Shown in pieces: positions 15,042 to 23,325 of a stretch of 25,311 nt of DNA. Both the position numbers and the translations under genes were made by a program. The number at the start of each line of letters is the position of its first letter. Position 1 is the first letter of the stretch. The stretch is taken from assembly GCA_937995875.1 (NCBI GenBank), contig CALKIW010000067.1:1-25311 (forward strand), written 5' to 3'. A model generated the notes under the pieces. That model made no database searches. It was not told the origin of the DNA and was given only the letters and a program-made list of their open reading frames with translations. The stretch comes from an uncultured Bacteroidales bacterium (lineage in GTDB: Bacteria > Bacteroidota > Bacteroidia > Bacteroidales > Bacteroidaceae).

Positions 15042-15860
15042 TTAATCCTCTTTATACTGTTGTAACAGAGCTTTCTCCCGTTCTTTTACTTTGGCAAGAA
15101 ATGATTTATACTCCTCACTTTCCGGATTGAAAGGTTGATGGGAGAGGGCCTCGCGAATAGGCTTCCAGACTTTGAGAAAGTCAAAAGTAGAGGGCGAGAA
15201 GAAAGTATCGGCCATTCGTTGGTAAATGTAATCTACAGCTTGGTCGGAAGGATGCAGCATATCCTCTTTGTAGAATCGATAATCACGCAGTTCGTCGTTG
15301 ATGATTTCGTAGGATGGGAAATAAGAAACATTTGTGGAGTTTATGGCTTCTTCTGTGGCTAACAACAGCGTTGCTTTAGACAGCTGACTGCCATGATAGC
15401 CATACTTTCGGTAGCGAATTGGGCTTACTGTAATGATAAAACGAACGAGTGGAAAGCGTGATCGAATATGCTCAATGGCTTGTTCAAGATAATGAGCACA
15501 TTGCTCTATGGACAGTTCTCGTTCCTCAAATAAATGTCGAGGACGCTTCTGACAGTTGTCTACAATCTTGCCGGTTTCCTTGAGAATATATACATGATTG
15601 GTACCGAGAGTAAACACGGCAGTACCTTTTTTGTTAGGTTCAAAAGGCATTTTATTCTCCTCGAACAAGCGTTCAACAGTGTGAAGTATGCTTGCCGGAT
15701 TATACATCACGCCGTAGGGATTTACCATCGCACGAAACCTTGCCTCCTGAAATCGCTTCCCCATATTGTCGGCAAAACACGAGCCTACAAAGAGCATGCG
15801 TTCGCAAGGCTCTATTTTCCAAAGAGACGGCTCTATGTTTACTATCGTACGAAATTCCAT
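15042..15860 (-). CDS. GSCFA domain protein
   Basis: A 272-residue protein with the diagnostic GSCFA sequence at 26-30 (LFVGSCFADNMG). The family (Pfam GSCFA) is thought to share the SGNH/GDSL hydrolase fold: S27 would be the nucleophile and D200/H203 in KEDMLHPSDQ the other catalytic residues. FIITVSPIRYRKYG (141-154) is a further conserved block. No signal peptide is visible, so a cytoplasmic location is likely. Substrate is unknown. It is 73 nt downstream of the NUDIX gene on the same strand; a near-match -7 box (TATATTTA, 15897-15904 minus) could give it its own start. Confidence 0.88.
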   Translation of the reverse strand: MEFRTIVNIEPSLWKIEPCERMLFVGSCFADNMGKRFQEARFRAMVNPYGVMYNPASILHTVERLFEENKMPFEPNKKGTAVFTLGTNHVYILKETGKIVDNCQKRPRHLFEERELSIEQCAHYLEQAIEHIRSRFPLVRFIITVSPIRYRKYGYHGSQLSKATLLLATEEAINSTNVSYFPSYEIINDELRDYRFYKEDMLHPSDQAVDYIYQRMADTFFSPSTFDFLKVWKPIREALSHQPFNPESEEYKSFLAKVKEREKALLQQYKED

Positions 15861-15896
15861 TTTCAGTGTTTAGAATCAGTATCTATTGGTTTGGCG

Positions 15897-15904
15897 TAAA
15901 TATA
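15897..15904 (-). promoter_or_regulatory. Possible -7 box of the GSCFA gene
   Basis: Minus strand TATATTTA, one mismatch from TAnnTTTG, about 37 nt before the GSCFA start. Weak evidence. Confidence 0.3.
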
Positions 15905-15933
15905 GATTGTTTAGGGGTGAAAAGTGTGCGAAC

Positions 15934-16386
15934 TTATGCTTTAGAAGTAGCACGGTGGGCATGATGCAATAGAGCAATGGCCTGCTGGAGTATCTCTGTG
16001 TGGTCGAACGCTAATGGTGGTAAATCATTGATACTAAACCATTGTGCTTCACTTGCGTCGTCACCTCCTTGTACCCTAATAACATTTTCAAGAATAGTAT
16101 AATAGGCTATTGTCACCACTCTTTCGCGCGGGTCACGGTCTACTTTAGAGAATGCTCCTACCTGATATATGTCATTTACCTTAAGTCCTGTTTCTTCTTC
16201 AAGTTCGCGTTTGGCAGTCTCTTCGGTAGTCTCATCAATATTCATAAAGCCACCGGGAAAAGCCCAATATCCTTTGCATGGAGCGTTTTTCCGCTTGATA
16301 AGCAACACCTTGGTATCTTCGCCATTCCTTGCGAATACAATGCAATCGGCTGTAATGGCCGGATGAGGATATTCGTATGTGTACAT
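15934..16386 (-). CDS. NUDIX hydrolase
   Basis: A NUDIX-fold pyrophosphohydrolase with an intact box, GGFMNIDETTEETAKREL then EEETGL (G-x5-E-x7-REL-x2-EE-x-G-L). Flanking features, DPRERVVTIAYYTIL and the preceding PCKGYWAFPGG, resemble bacterial ADP-ribose-type NUDIX enzymes, but the substrate is not assigned. I place the start at the ATG at 16384-16386 (MYTYEYPHPAITADCIVF, 150 residues), because homologues commonly begin at this YxYPHPAxTxD segment. An upstream in-frame ATG at 16449 would add 21 residues, but that stretch lies inside a 13-bp inverted repeat that looks like leader. It follows yfhO by 61 nt (from the longer start) on the same strand. Confidence 0.85.
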   Translation of the reverse strand: MYTYEYPHPAITADCIVFARNGEDTKVLLIKRKNAPCKGYWAFPGGFMNIDETTEETAKRELEEETGLKVNDIYQVGAFSKVDRDPRERVVTIAYYTILENVIRVQGGDDASEAQWFSINDLPPLAFDHTEILQQAIALLHHAHRATSKA

Positions 16387-16410
16387 AGTTGATAGTTTAT
16401 CTATTCTTTC

Positions 16411-16475
16411 ATGTGTAGGAATTTTAACTTCATGACTATGTAAATCCATCTCAATTCCTACACATTTCGTATGTG
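16411..16475 (-). promoter_or_regulatory. Leader hairpins before the NUDIX gene
   Basis: ATGTGTAGGAATT (16411-16423) and AATTCCTACACAT (16453-16465) form a perfect 13-bp inverted repeat with a 29-nt spacer. CACAT (16461-16465) can alternatively pair with ATGTG (16471-16475) around TTCGT. The two structures exclude each other. No U-run follows the long stem, so a simple terminator for yfhO is less likely. Confidence 0.5.
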
Positions 16476-16509
16476 CCTAATGCTTGAAAGCTTATAAAGC
16501 AGATATATA

Positions 16510-19014
16510 TTATTCCGTCGATTTAATGGGTTGCTTTCGCTTTTTCCATTCAAAGAACAATCCTAAGGCTATCAAAACAAACAGAATGCCATACGAAGCA
16601 TAGGCAACGGACTCAGTTGTGCGAATAGAACTGGGATGAAAACTCAATGCTACCTCATGTTTGCCGGGCTTTATGTTCATGGCCCTTAGAATATAGTTCA
16701 CGCGGCCCAGCTCCACAGGCTGACCGTCTACGGTAGCTGTCCAACCCGGGTAATAGATCTCAGAAAAGACGAGAATTCCTCCCTTATCAGAATTCACCTC
16801 ATAGGTAAGCGCATTCGGCTCGTAGGTTTTGAGCGTAGCGATAGCCGTGCTTCCTTGCGTAGTTGCTTGCCCAAGTTGCTGTTCAAACTTCTTGTCTGCA
16901 ACCGCTTCATGTTTTAAATTGATTTTACCTACGCCCTCAATCTCCTCATTGGCATTGTCTACATAACTGATTTTGTCTATAAACCATGCGTTGCCGGCAG
17001 CATACGGATTATGAATAGGTACTGTCTGCCCGTTCTGCAAGCCCATAATGATATATTTGGTGTTGAGCATATTCAGTACCGGATAGATGGAGTCGCCGTC
17101 TACCTTAGTTATATCTCCTTCGGCATTGGCAATGGCCGGAAGCATCTCTTGCATCTCCGGAGCAATGTAGGCATCAATCATTTCCTGGTATCTACGCAGT
17201 TTGGCTGCGTGGTATCCACCGATGCTCTTGTGATAGTACGAAGTCTCGTTCTCATTAAACGTATTGGATGCCAAATTGAGAACACGATAGTTTAATGACT
17301 TGTCCATGAGAATCTGTCGGTCGGTAGCAGTCATCTGTTGTGGCGTTTCGCGAACACTTTTTTCTACAAACATTCCATCATTGAGATAGCGTTTGTTCAC
17401 CTGCCACATATCAATGAGACATAACACTGTGATACAACCCACCATAAACTTGGCATTTAGTTTCCTTGCCTTGAAGAGCAGCAGGAGCAGTGAGCCTATG
17501 AGCACAATTCCAAACGAACGTAGGGCGTCGGCAGTAAATATAGATTGGCGAATGGCTACGAGATTACTCTTTAGCGGATTGAGATATTCCTGTGAAATCT
17601 GTGAGAGTGCCTGGTTTTCCGTACTGGATATAAAGTCGGAGAAAAACAGGGTAGGAGCCAGATAAAAAAGTAGGGCAACGCCTCCCGTAAGAGCAAAACT
17701 CGTATAAACCCACTTCATGTTTTTAGAGAGGATGTCGGGTGTGTCGATAATTTTCTTCAAGGTTATGACAGCCAACAAAGGAATACAAAATTCGGCTATC
17801 ACCAATATAGAGGCCACTGTTCTGAACTTGGCATACATCGGGATATAATCAAGGAAGAAATTCGTGAATCCCATGAAATTTCTACCCCATGACAGCAATA
17901 TGGAAAGTATTGTTGCTGCGAGCAGTGCCCATTTCATGGGCCCTTTGACAACAAACAGGCCTAAGACGAATAGCATCAGCACGAAGGCACCCACATATAC
18001 TGGGCCACTCGTACCCGGTTGTTCACCCCAATATTGCCCCAACTGTTGATATATCTGTATGAAGTTAGGGTCTGCTTTTTCCATTGCTTTAGCATTATTT
18101 GCCAAAGGCACACTGGCACCGCCCTTAGTGTTGGGCACGAGTAGAGTCCATGTTTCGCTGATACCGTAGCTCCATTGTGTAATGTAGTCTCGGTCAAGTC
18201 CACTGCTGGTTTGATTGGTCGAGTTCTTTTTAACCAGTTCGCTCTTGCCACGCATACTCTCTTGAGAGTATTGCCATGTGTGGTAAAGGTTGGACAGGTT
18301 TATACAGATGCCTATAGCGGCGGCAGCAACTGCAACGAGCGAGGCTTTCCAAAACTGTTCCATCTGCTTTTCGCGGATGGATTTCACAAGCCAAGCCACC
18401 ACCATGAAGAGAATGATAAACAGATAATAATAGGTCATCTGCACATGGTTGGCTTTGATTTCAAAGGCTGTGAATATGGCAGTTACGATAAAGCCCCATA
18501 AGTATTTGCCTCGATATGTCAGCACCAGCCCTCCTATCATCGGGGGCAGATAAACCAGCGCCATGACTTTCCATATGTGTCCTGCAGCAATAATGATGAA
18601 GAAATAGCTGGAAAAGGCCCAGATTATAGCTCCCAAAGTGGCTAAATATTGTCGAAAATTGAAAGCTCGAAGCAATATATAAAAGCCTAATAAATAGGTA
18701 AATACATACCAAACGTTTTCCGGCAATCCTAAATGGTAAGCATTGGAAACCTGATTCAGTATTTCGGTGCTGTTGTATGAAGGAGAGGTCTGGTAGGTAG
18801 GCATTCCGCTGAAGGTCGAGTTGGTCCATCGAGTGCGTTCGCCCGTCTTTTCAAAATATTCCTTAGCCTCTTGTCCGGCACCTCGCCCGGCCGACGAGTC
18901 GTGGCGATAAAGAATACGTCCTTCAAAGACAGCGGGTGTGAAATAGGCAAAGGAAATTACAACAAAAAGCAGGACTGCCAGAAAATCCGGTAGACATTTC
19001 TTCAAACTTTCCAT
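16510..19014 (-). CDS. YfhO family polytopic membrane protein
   Basis: An 834-residue inner-membrane protein of the YfhO family, which resembles GT-C type glycosyltransferases. In Gram-positive bacteria YfhO-type proteins are implicated in glycosylating teichoic acids; the role in Bacteroidetes is not established. Layout: a first membrane segment (11-30), an exposed loop with RHDSSAGRGAGQEAKEYFEK (37-56) and FSGMPTYQTSPSY (68-80), many membrane segments to about residue 525, then a long exposed part ending with the conserved FSEIYYPGWTATVDGQPV (near 750) and a last membrane segment (~805-825) before a basic tail. It heads the yfhO-NUDIX-GSCFA minus-strand run. A 16-bp palindrome sits in its leader. 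Confidence 0.88.
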   Translation of the reverse strand: MESLKKCLPDFLAVLLFVVISFAYFTPAVFEGRILYRHDSSAGRGAGQEAKEYFEKTGERTRWTNSTFSGMPTYQTSPSYNSTEILNQVSNAYHLGLPENVWYVFTYLLGFYILLRAFNFRQYLATLGAIIWAFSSYFFIIIAAGHIWKVMALVYLPPMIGGLVLTYRGKYLWGFIVTAIFTAFEIKANHVQMTYYYLFIILFMVVAWLVKSIREKQMEQFWKASLVAVAAAAIGICINLSNLYHTWQYSQESMRGKSELVKKNSTNQTSSGLDRDYITQWSYGISETWTLLVPNTKGGASVPLANNAKAMEKADPNFIQIYQQLGQYWGEQPGTSGPVYVGAFVLMLFVLGLFVVKGPMKWALLAATILSILLSWGRNFMGFTNFFLDYIPMYAKFRTVASILVIAEFCIPLLAVITLKKIIDTPDILSKNMKWVYTSFALTGGVALLFYLAPTLFFSDFISSTENQALSQISQEYLNPLKSNLVAIRQSIFTADALRSFGIVLIGSLLLLLFKARKLNAKFMVGCITVLCLIDMWQVNKRYLNDGMFVEKSVRETPQQMTATDRQILMDKSLNYRVLNLASNTFNENETSYYHKSIGGYHAAKLRRYQEMIDAYIAPEMQEMLPAIANAEGDITKVDGDSIYPVLNMLNTKYIIMGLQNGQTVPIHNPYAAGNAWFIDKISYVDNANEEIEGVGKINLKHEAVADKKFEQQLGQATTQGSTAIATLKTYEPNALTYEVNSDKGGILVFSEIYYPGWTATVDGQPVELGRVNYILRAMNIKPGKHEVALSFHPSSIRTTESVAYASYGILFVLIALGLFFEWKKRKQPIKSTE

Positions 19015-19021
19015 ATATCAG

Positions 19022-19037
19022 ATATAAACGTTTATAT
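19022..19037. promoter_or_regulatory. 16-bp palindrome in the yfhO leader
   Basis: ATATAAACGTTTATAT is a perfect palindrome lying between the yfhO -7 box and its ATG, at about +3 to +20 of the predicted transcript. It suggests an operator. Being A/T-rich, chance is not excluded. Confidence 0.4.
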
Positions 19038-19046
19038 TATGTCGGA

Positions 19047-19054
19047 CAAAGGTA
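19047..19054 (-). promoter_or_regulatory. Promoter -7 box of yfhO
   Basis: Minus strand TACCTTTG, an exact TAnnTTTG match, 32 nt upstream of the yfhO ATG. Confidence 0.65.
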
Positions 19055-19116
19055 TGTATTTTTTGCTAAAAAAATAAAAGTTTAAAGTTAAAAGGTGCAA
19101 TATACTTTGATTTTTG

Positions 19117-19124
19117 TAACTTTG
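19117..19124 (+). promoter_or_regulatory. -7 box abutting the mtnN start codon
   Basis: TAACTTTG ends 4 nt before the mtnN ATG (19129). If it is used, transcription would begin at or near the A of the start codon, giving a leaderless mRNA. Confidence 0.6.
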
Positions 19125-19128
19125 CCGT

Positions 19129-19827
19129 ATGAAGCGAATAGGAATTATAGTTGCAATGGATAAAGAGTTCGTGCAGCTCAAGACTTTGCTCGACGAAGCG
19201 CATACAGAACACCGCAATTTCAAAGACTTTGTGATTGGTCGTATGGGTGATGCTGAAATTATCATGCAGCAATGTGGTATAGGAAAGGTCAATTCAGCTA
19301 TAGGGGCTGTGGAAATGATTGATGGCTACCATCCTGACTTGTTGATTTCTACGGGAGTTGCCGGAGGAGCCAACCCAGTGCTCAATCCTCTGGATGTAGT
19401 GGTATCGACAGCATGTGCGTACCATGATGCCTACTGTGGATCAGAGGTTGAATACGGTCAAATTATGGGTATGCCTGCTCGATACAAATCGCCTCATGAT
19501 TTGGTAGATAAGGCCTTGAAACTGAATGAAAGGTTTGCTGGGTTTAAAGTAAAAAGTGGATTGACCGTTAGCGGAGAATGGTTTGTAGATAGCAGGGAAA
19601 AGATGATGGGAATATTAAAACATTTCCCCGAAGCAACTGCTGTGGATATGGAGAGCTGTGCGATAGCGCAAACGTGTCATATCTATAAAACACCATTTAT
19701 ATCCTTCCGCATCATCAGTGATGTTCCTTTGAAAGATGGAGGTGGCGCGCAGTACTATGACTTCTGGAGCCGTATGGCAGAAGGTAGTTTTGAGATAACA
19801 AAGGCATTTTTAAAGGAAATCATTTAA
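19129..19827 (+). CDS. mtnN: 5'-methylthioadenosine/S-adenosylhomocysteine nucleosidase
   Basis: A 232-residue cytoplasmic nucleosidase (also called Pfs) that removes adenine from MTA and S-adenosylhomocysteine, yielding S-ribosylhomocysteine for LuxS. Visible motifs: MKRIGIIVAMDKEF with E13 as the N-terminal catalytic-site Glu, STGVAGG (74-80), the ribose-binding VDMES (172-176, E175) and the catalytic Asp in RIISDV (D198). Length matches the family. luxS follows after 28 nt in the same direction, so the two consecutive steps are cotranscribed. The upstream -7 box lies almost on the start codon. Confidence 0.95.
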   Translation: MKRIGIIVAMDKEFVQLKTLLDEAHTEHRNFKDFVIGRMGDAEIIMQQCGIGKVNSAIGAVEMIDGYHPDLLISTGVAGGANPVLNPLDVVVSTACAYHDAYCGSEVEYGQIMGMPARYKSPHDLVDKALKLNERFAGFKVKSGLTVSGEWFVDSREKMMGILKHFPEATAVDMESCAIAQTCHIYKTPFISFRIISDVPLKDGGGAQYYDFWSRMAEGSFEITKAFLKEII

Positions 19828-19855
19828 CAACAGAATTTTAGAATATATAAAAGCA

Positions 19856-20335
19856 ATGAAGAAAATACCATCGTTTACTATAAACCACGACAAATTGCTA
19901 CGTGGCATTTATGTCTCCCGAAAAGATCAGGTAGGCGAAGAAATTATTACAACTTTTGACATTCGCATGAAGGAGCCCAACCGGGAGCCAACACTACACA
20001 ATGGCGCCATTCATACTATGGAGCATCTGGTGGCAACCTATCTCAGGAATGATGCAGAATGGAAAGATCGTATTATCTATTGGGGGCCAATGGGCTGCCT
20101 AACGGGAAATTACTTGCTCATGCGAGGGGATTTGGAGTCAAAAGATATTGTAGATTTGATGATCAGAGCTTTCCGTTTTGTGGTAAACTTTGAGGGCGAT
20201 ATTCCCGGGGCTTTGCCACACGATTGCGGCAGTTACCTGCTTCACGATTTGCCAATGGCCAAATGGGAAGCCCGCAAGTATGTAGAAGAAGTGCTCGAAA
20301 GGATAAAACCGGAAAATCTGGTCTATCCCGAATAA
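19856..20335 (+). CDS. luxS: S-ribosylhomocysteine lyase (AI-2 synthase)
   Basis: LuxS cleaves S-ribosylhomocysteine to homocysteine and DPD, the precursor of the AI-2 signal, completing methyl-group recycling. The 159-residue protein has the metal-binding HTMEH (H53, H57, with catalytic E56), the third metal ligand C124 (LPHDCGSY), and the catalytic Cys C81 (GPMGCLTGNY). All key residues are intact, so the enzyme should be active. No AI-2 receptor or uptake genes are seen nearby, which suits a mainly metabolic role, although signalling cannot be ruled out. It ends at a bidirectional hairpin. Confidence 0.97.
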   Translation: MKKIPSFTINHDKLLRGIYVSRKDQVGEEIITTFDIRMKEPNREPTLHNGAIHTMEHLVATYLRNDAEWKDRIIYWGPMGCLTGNYLLMRGDLESKDIVDLMIRAFRFVVNFEGDIPGALPHDCGSYLLHDLPMAKWEARKYVEEVLERIKPENLVYPE

Positions 20336-20337
20336 AC

Positions 20338-20379
20338 AATGCGACACCTTTGACATTTGCTCAATGGTGTCTTAGCATT
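20338..20379. terminator. Bidirectional terminator between luxS and the outer-membrane protein gene
   Basis: Nested pairing: AATGC with GCATT, GACACC with GGTGTC, and TTGA with TCAA, with small bulges. It fills the 49-nt gap between two convergent stop codons (20335 and 20385). Confidence 0.65.
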
Positions 20380-20384
20380 GTCGT

Positions 20385-21092
20385 TTAAATGCTGCCAAGG
20401 TCGAATTTATAACCTGCGGTGATAACGACGGCCTTGTTTTTATTGCTATTGTCGATTAGGGATTTGTACACTTTCGACAAGCCAAATTGATAGTGAATGT
20501 CCAACACCACGTTTTCATATTCATAAGAAAAGCCTACCGGTATGCTGAAGTCAAACTTGCGAATGTTTTTGTTTTCTGCATTCAGTTCTTCTGTTTCCTT
20601 GTGGTAGGTGTAACTGCCATCTGTTCCGATGGTGACGTTCGTTGATTCTGAATGCATATTGTTACTCAGCAGAAAGGATGCCTGAATGCCTGCGTTGATG
20701 GCAAAGTTTTTAGCCACGTAGAAGTGTCCCATCAACGGCACGCTGAGATAGTGCATATAGGTGTAGCTGTTTTGATAGACCGTGTGTTCTCCGGCATCTG
20801 CTTGCGAAAGGTCGGTGTCGTCATAGGTGCAGCCCATGCGTTGATAGTGTGCGCCAATCGATAAACCAAGAGCCGGATGAGCTTGATACTGTAAATCTGC
20901 ACCGGCGACGGGACCAACCTGAGTCTTACCTTTTTGGACCTCCGATGAATGGCCAAAGCCCATGGATTCTTTAGTTATGTTGGAGAATGTGACGCCAACG
21001 CGTGGAATAACAGAGAATGTTCCTGTGTTACTTTGAGCATTTATGGTTGTAGCAGACCACATAAGAGCGATAAAGACGAGTGCTTTTTTCAT
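20385..21092 (-). CDS. Outer-membrane beta-barrel protein (PorT-like family)
   Basis: A 235-residue protein with a Sec signal (MKKALVFIALMWSATTINAQ, cleavage likely after NAQ or near it), followed by alternating aromatic/hydrophobic strands, for example SVIPRVGVTFSNI, LGLSIGAHYQRMG, LSVPLMGHFYV, FDFSIPVGFSYEY and VVITAGYKFDLG at the end. This fits the 8-strand-type outer-membrane barrels common in Bacteroidetes. Function is unknown; it is not a SusC-type transporter. It starts 25 nt after the purine permease stop and is the last gene of the 5'-nucleotidase-nudC-permease run, so a link to nucleobase or nucleotide uptake is inferred from context only. Confidence 0.82.
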   Translation of the reverse strand: MKKALVFIALMWSATTINAQSNTGTFSVIPRVGVTFSNITKESMGFGHSSEVQKGKTQVGPVAGADLQYQAHPALGLSIGAHYQRMGCTYDDTDLSQADAGEHTVYQNSYTYMHYLSVPLMGHFYVAKNFAINAGIQASFLLSNNMHSESTNVTIGTDGSYTYHKETEELNAENKNIRKFDFSIPVGFSYEYENVVLDIHYQFGLSKVYKSLIDNSNKNKAVVITAGYKFDLGSI

Positions 21093-21117
21093 AATAGATA
21101 TTTATGATTATTGATGT

Positions 21118-22419
21118 TTAAGCATATACAAAGTTGAGAACAAAAATGATGGAAAGCACGATCAATGTCCAATTTAACTCTTTCCACTTGCCCAGACATA
21201 ATTTGAGAATAACATAACTGAGGATGCCCAGACAGATGCCGTCGGCAATGCTATAGCACAACACCATGGTAATCATGGTGATGAAAGCCGGAAATGCTTC
21301 TGCGACATTGCCCAAATCAATCTTTTTTATAGAATCGAGCATCAGCACTCCCACAAGCACCAGTGCTCCCGATGTTGCTGCAGCAGGAATGAGCAAGAAG
21401 ATGGGAGAGAGGAGTAAAGAAAAGATAAACAGAAGTCCAACCACCAAGCTGGTCATTCCGGTCTTTCCACCTTCGGCAATACCGGATGCACTCTCTATAT
21501 AGGTGGTAATGGTACTTGAGCCTAACATGGCACCGCAGGTTGTACCGATGGCATCGCTCATCATAGCTTCCTTAACCTTCGGTATGCTGCCGTCAGGTCT
21601 TACGATACCCGTTTTTTGAGCCAATCCCACTAAGGTTCCGACAGTGTCGAAGATATTGACAATGAGTAAGGAAATGATAACCAGCAGCGTGTTGTAGTTC
21701 AATAATCCGCTGAAGTCAAACTGACAGAAAGTAGGGGCGAGACTGTGGGGGGCAGATACCGGAATCCATTGTTCCGGAATAACGGTCACTCCCATAGGAA
21801 TACCAATGATTGTTGCAATGATAATTCCGTAGAAAAGAGCACCTTTTATTTGTTTGGCCATCAGTATTCCACTAAGCATGATAGCTATGATTCCCAATAT
21901 GGAGATTGGTGTAAACTCGCCAAGTCCTACAAATGTTCCTTCCTTTTGCACAATGATTTCAGCGTTTTTCAGACCTATGAAGGCAATAAACATACCGATG
22001 CCACCCGATATGGCGTATCTGAGATTTTGCGGAATGGCGTCGAGTATCATTTCTCGAATATTGAAGAATGTGATGATCAAGAAGATAAAACCTTCTATAA
22101 GCATGATGGCCAACGACTGCTGCCAAGTGTAATGCATAGCCTGGCAAAGCGTAAAGGCAAAAAAAGCATTGAGCCCCATGCTTGGAGCTTGGGCAAAGGG
22201 GAGCTTTGCCATAAAGGCTAACAGCAGGGTCGCGATGGCAGACGCGAGAGCGGTAGCCGTAAAGAGTGCACCTTTATCCATGCCTGTGGTGGCAAGAATA
22301 GCCGGATTAACTGCAAGAATGTAACTCATGGTGAGAAACGTTGTGGCTCCGGCAATGAGTTCTGTACGCAGAGAATGCTCTGTGGAGTTAAATCCTAAGA
22401 CCGTCTCAAAGAATTTCAT
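21118..22419 (-). CDS. Purine permease, AzgA/GhxP-type NCS2 transporter
   Basis: A 433-residue inner-membrane transporter of the AzgA-like branch of NCS2, which imports adenine, guanine or hypoxanthine with protons. Family features: the opening FGFNSTEHSLRTELIAGATTF-type start (here from residue 8), PSMGLNAFFAFT (79-90), FDTVGTLVGLAQKTG (near 263) and GSSTITTYIESASGIAEGGKTG (near 300), which includes the substrate-site Glu. Adenine versus guanine/hypoxanthine preference cannot be read here. It follows nudC by 43 nt and precedes the outer-membrane barrel gene by 25 nt. Confidence 0.92.
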   Translation of the reverse strand: MKFFETVLGFNSTEHSLRTELIAGATTFLTMSYILAVNPAILATTGMDKGALFTATALASAIATLLLAFMAKLPFAQAPSMGLNAFFAFTLCQAMHYTWQQSLAIMLIEGFIFLIITFFNIREMILDAIPQNLRYAISGGIGMFIAFIGLKNAEIIVQKEGTFVGLGEFTPISILGIIAIMLSGILMAKQIKGALFYGIIIATIIGIPMGVTVIPEQWIPVSAPHSLAPTFCQFDFSGLLNYNTLLVIISLLIVNIFDTVGTLVGLAQKTGIVRPDGSIPKVKEAMMSDAIGTTCGAMLGSSTITTYIESASGIAEGGKTGMTSLVVGLLFIFSLLLSPIFLLIPAAATSGALVLVGVLMLDSIKKIDLGNVAEAFPAFITMITMVLCYSIADGICLGILSYVILKLCLGKWKELNWTLIVLSIIFVLNFVYA

Positions 22420-22462
22420 AGTGTGTTGATATTAATATTTTGATTTTGTTTGTTTTTCTGAA

Positions 22463-23281
22463 TTACTTTTGTGTGGAGACAACACCATATTGCTGCAACC
22501 AAGCATCTATTAAATGTCTGGCAATGGATAGCTTCTGTGGTATTTGGGGCAGATTGTCATATCTAAACCAACTCCCTCTTGAAAGTTCTGACCTTTGGAG
22601 ATGGATGTTGCCGGAATCGTATTCTGCATTAAACCCCACCATAAGTCCACACGGATAGGGCCAAGGTTGAGAGCCGAAGTAAGTTATATTTTTAATTTTG
22701 AGTCCTGTTTCTTCTAAAACCTCACGGCAAACAGCTTCTTCTAAAGTTTCCCCCGTCTCGACAAAACCGGCTACCAAGCCGTAGAAGTCTGATTTGAAAT
22801 TCTTGGCATGAACCAGCAAAACTTCATCGTCACGATGAATCAAAACGATGACGGCTGTTGCCAACTGCGGCCAAACCTCTTTTCCACATTCAGAGCAACG
22901 TTTGGATATATCGGTGTACATTTGCATGAGGGCACCGCATACACCACAAAATTTAGTATTGTGATCCCAATAGAGCAGCTCCTGACATTTTCCGGCTTTT
23001 AGATAAAAGGCTTCGGGAAGGTGATAGAACGACTCTCGCAGTCCGATAAATTCATAGCCGTTATTGGCCAAAGTCTCGTCTGTGATGACGAGGCGTTGTG
23101 GATTTTCTATAGCAAGGGTTTTAACACTGGTGTTGTCGTTCATGGGAGATACGTTCATGACGTGTGTCCATGAATGTGTTTTGATGGGCACTTCCTCACA
23201 ATACGGAATGGAGAGCGTGCCATCAGGTTGTTTTTGCAGCAGCAGATCTGTCTTGCTAAAAATAAAATAATAACTTTTCAA
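22463..23281 (-). CDS. nudC: NAD+ diphosphatase (NADH pyrophosphatase)
   Basis: A 272-residue NudC: it splits NAD(H) into NMN(H) and AMP and, in E. coli, removes NAD caps from RNA. Diagnostic parts: zinc ribbon C112, C115, C129, C132; NUDIX box GFVETGETLEEAVCREVL then EETGL (172-194); and the NudC-specific SQPWPYP (204-210; usually SQPWPFP). The start is a TTG at 23279-23281: there is no in-frame ATG between it and an upstream stop, and the next ATG (residue 42) would cut the expected N-terminal domain. No signal peptide, so it acts in the cytoplasm. It starts 44 nt after the 5'-nucleotidase stop. Confidence 0.92.
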   Translation of the reverse strand: MKSYYFIFSKTDLLLQKQPDGTLSIPYCEEVPIKTHSWTHVMNVSPMNDNTSVKTLAIENPQRLVITDETLANNGYEFIGLRESFYHLPEAFYLKAGKCQELLYWDHNTKFCGVCGALMQMYTDISKRCSECGKEVWPQLATAVIVLIHRDDEVLLVHAKNFKSDFYGLVAGFVETGETLEEAVCREVLEETGLKIKNITYFGSQPWPYPCGLMVGFNAEYDSGNIHLQRSELSRGSWFRYDNLPQIPQKLSIARHLIDAWLQQYGVVSTQK

Positions 23282-23325
23282 ACTTCTCTGATGATGATTA
23301 TTGGTACGACCAATTCATGGGATAT

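Noticed and set aside
16387..16449. 21-residue N-terminal extension of the NUDIX protein
   Set aside because: The region is an inverted-repeat leader, and homologues usually start at the YxYPHP segment; kept as the less likely alternative.
21745..22221. 158-codon plus-strand frame inside the purine permease
   Set aside because: Antisense shadow of a clear transporter gene.
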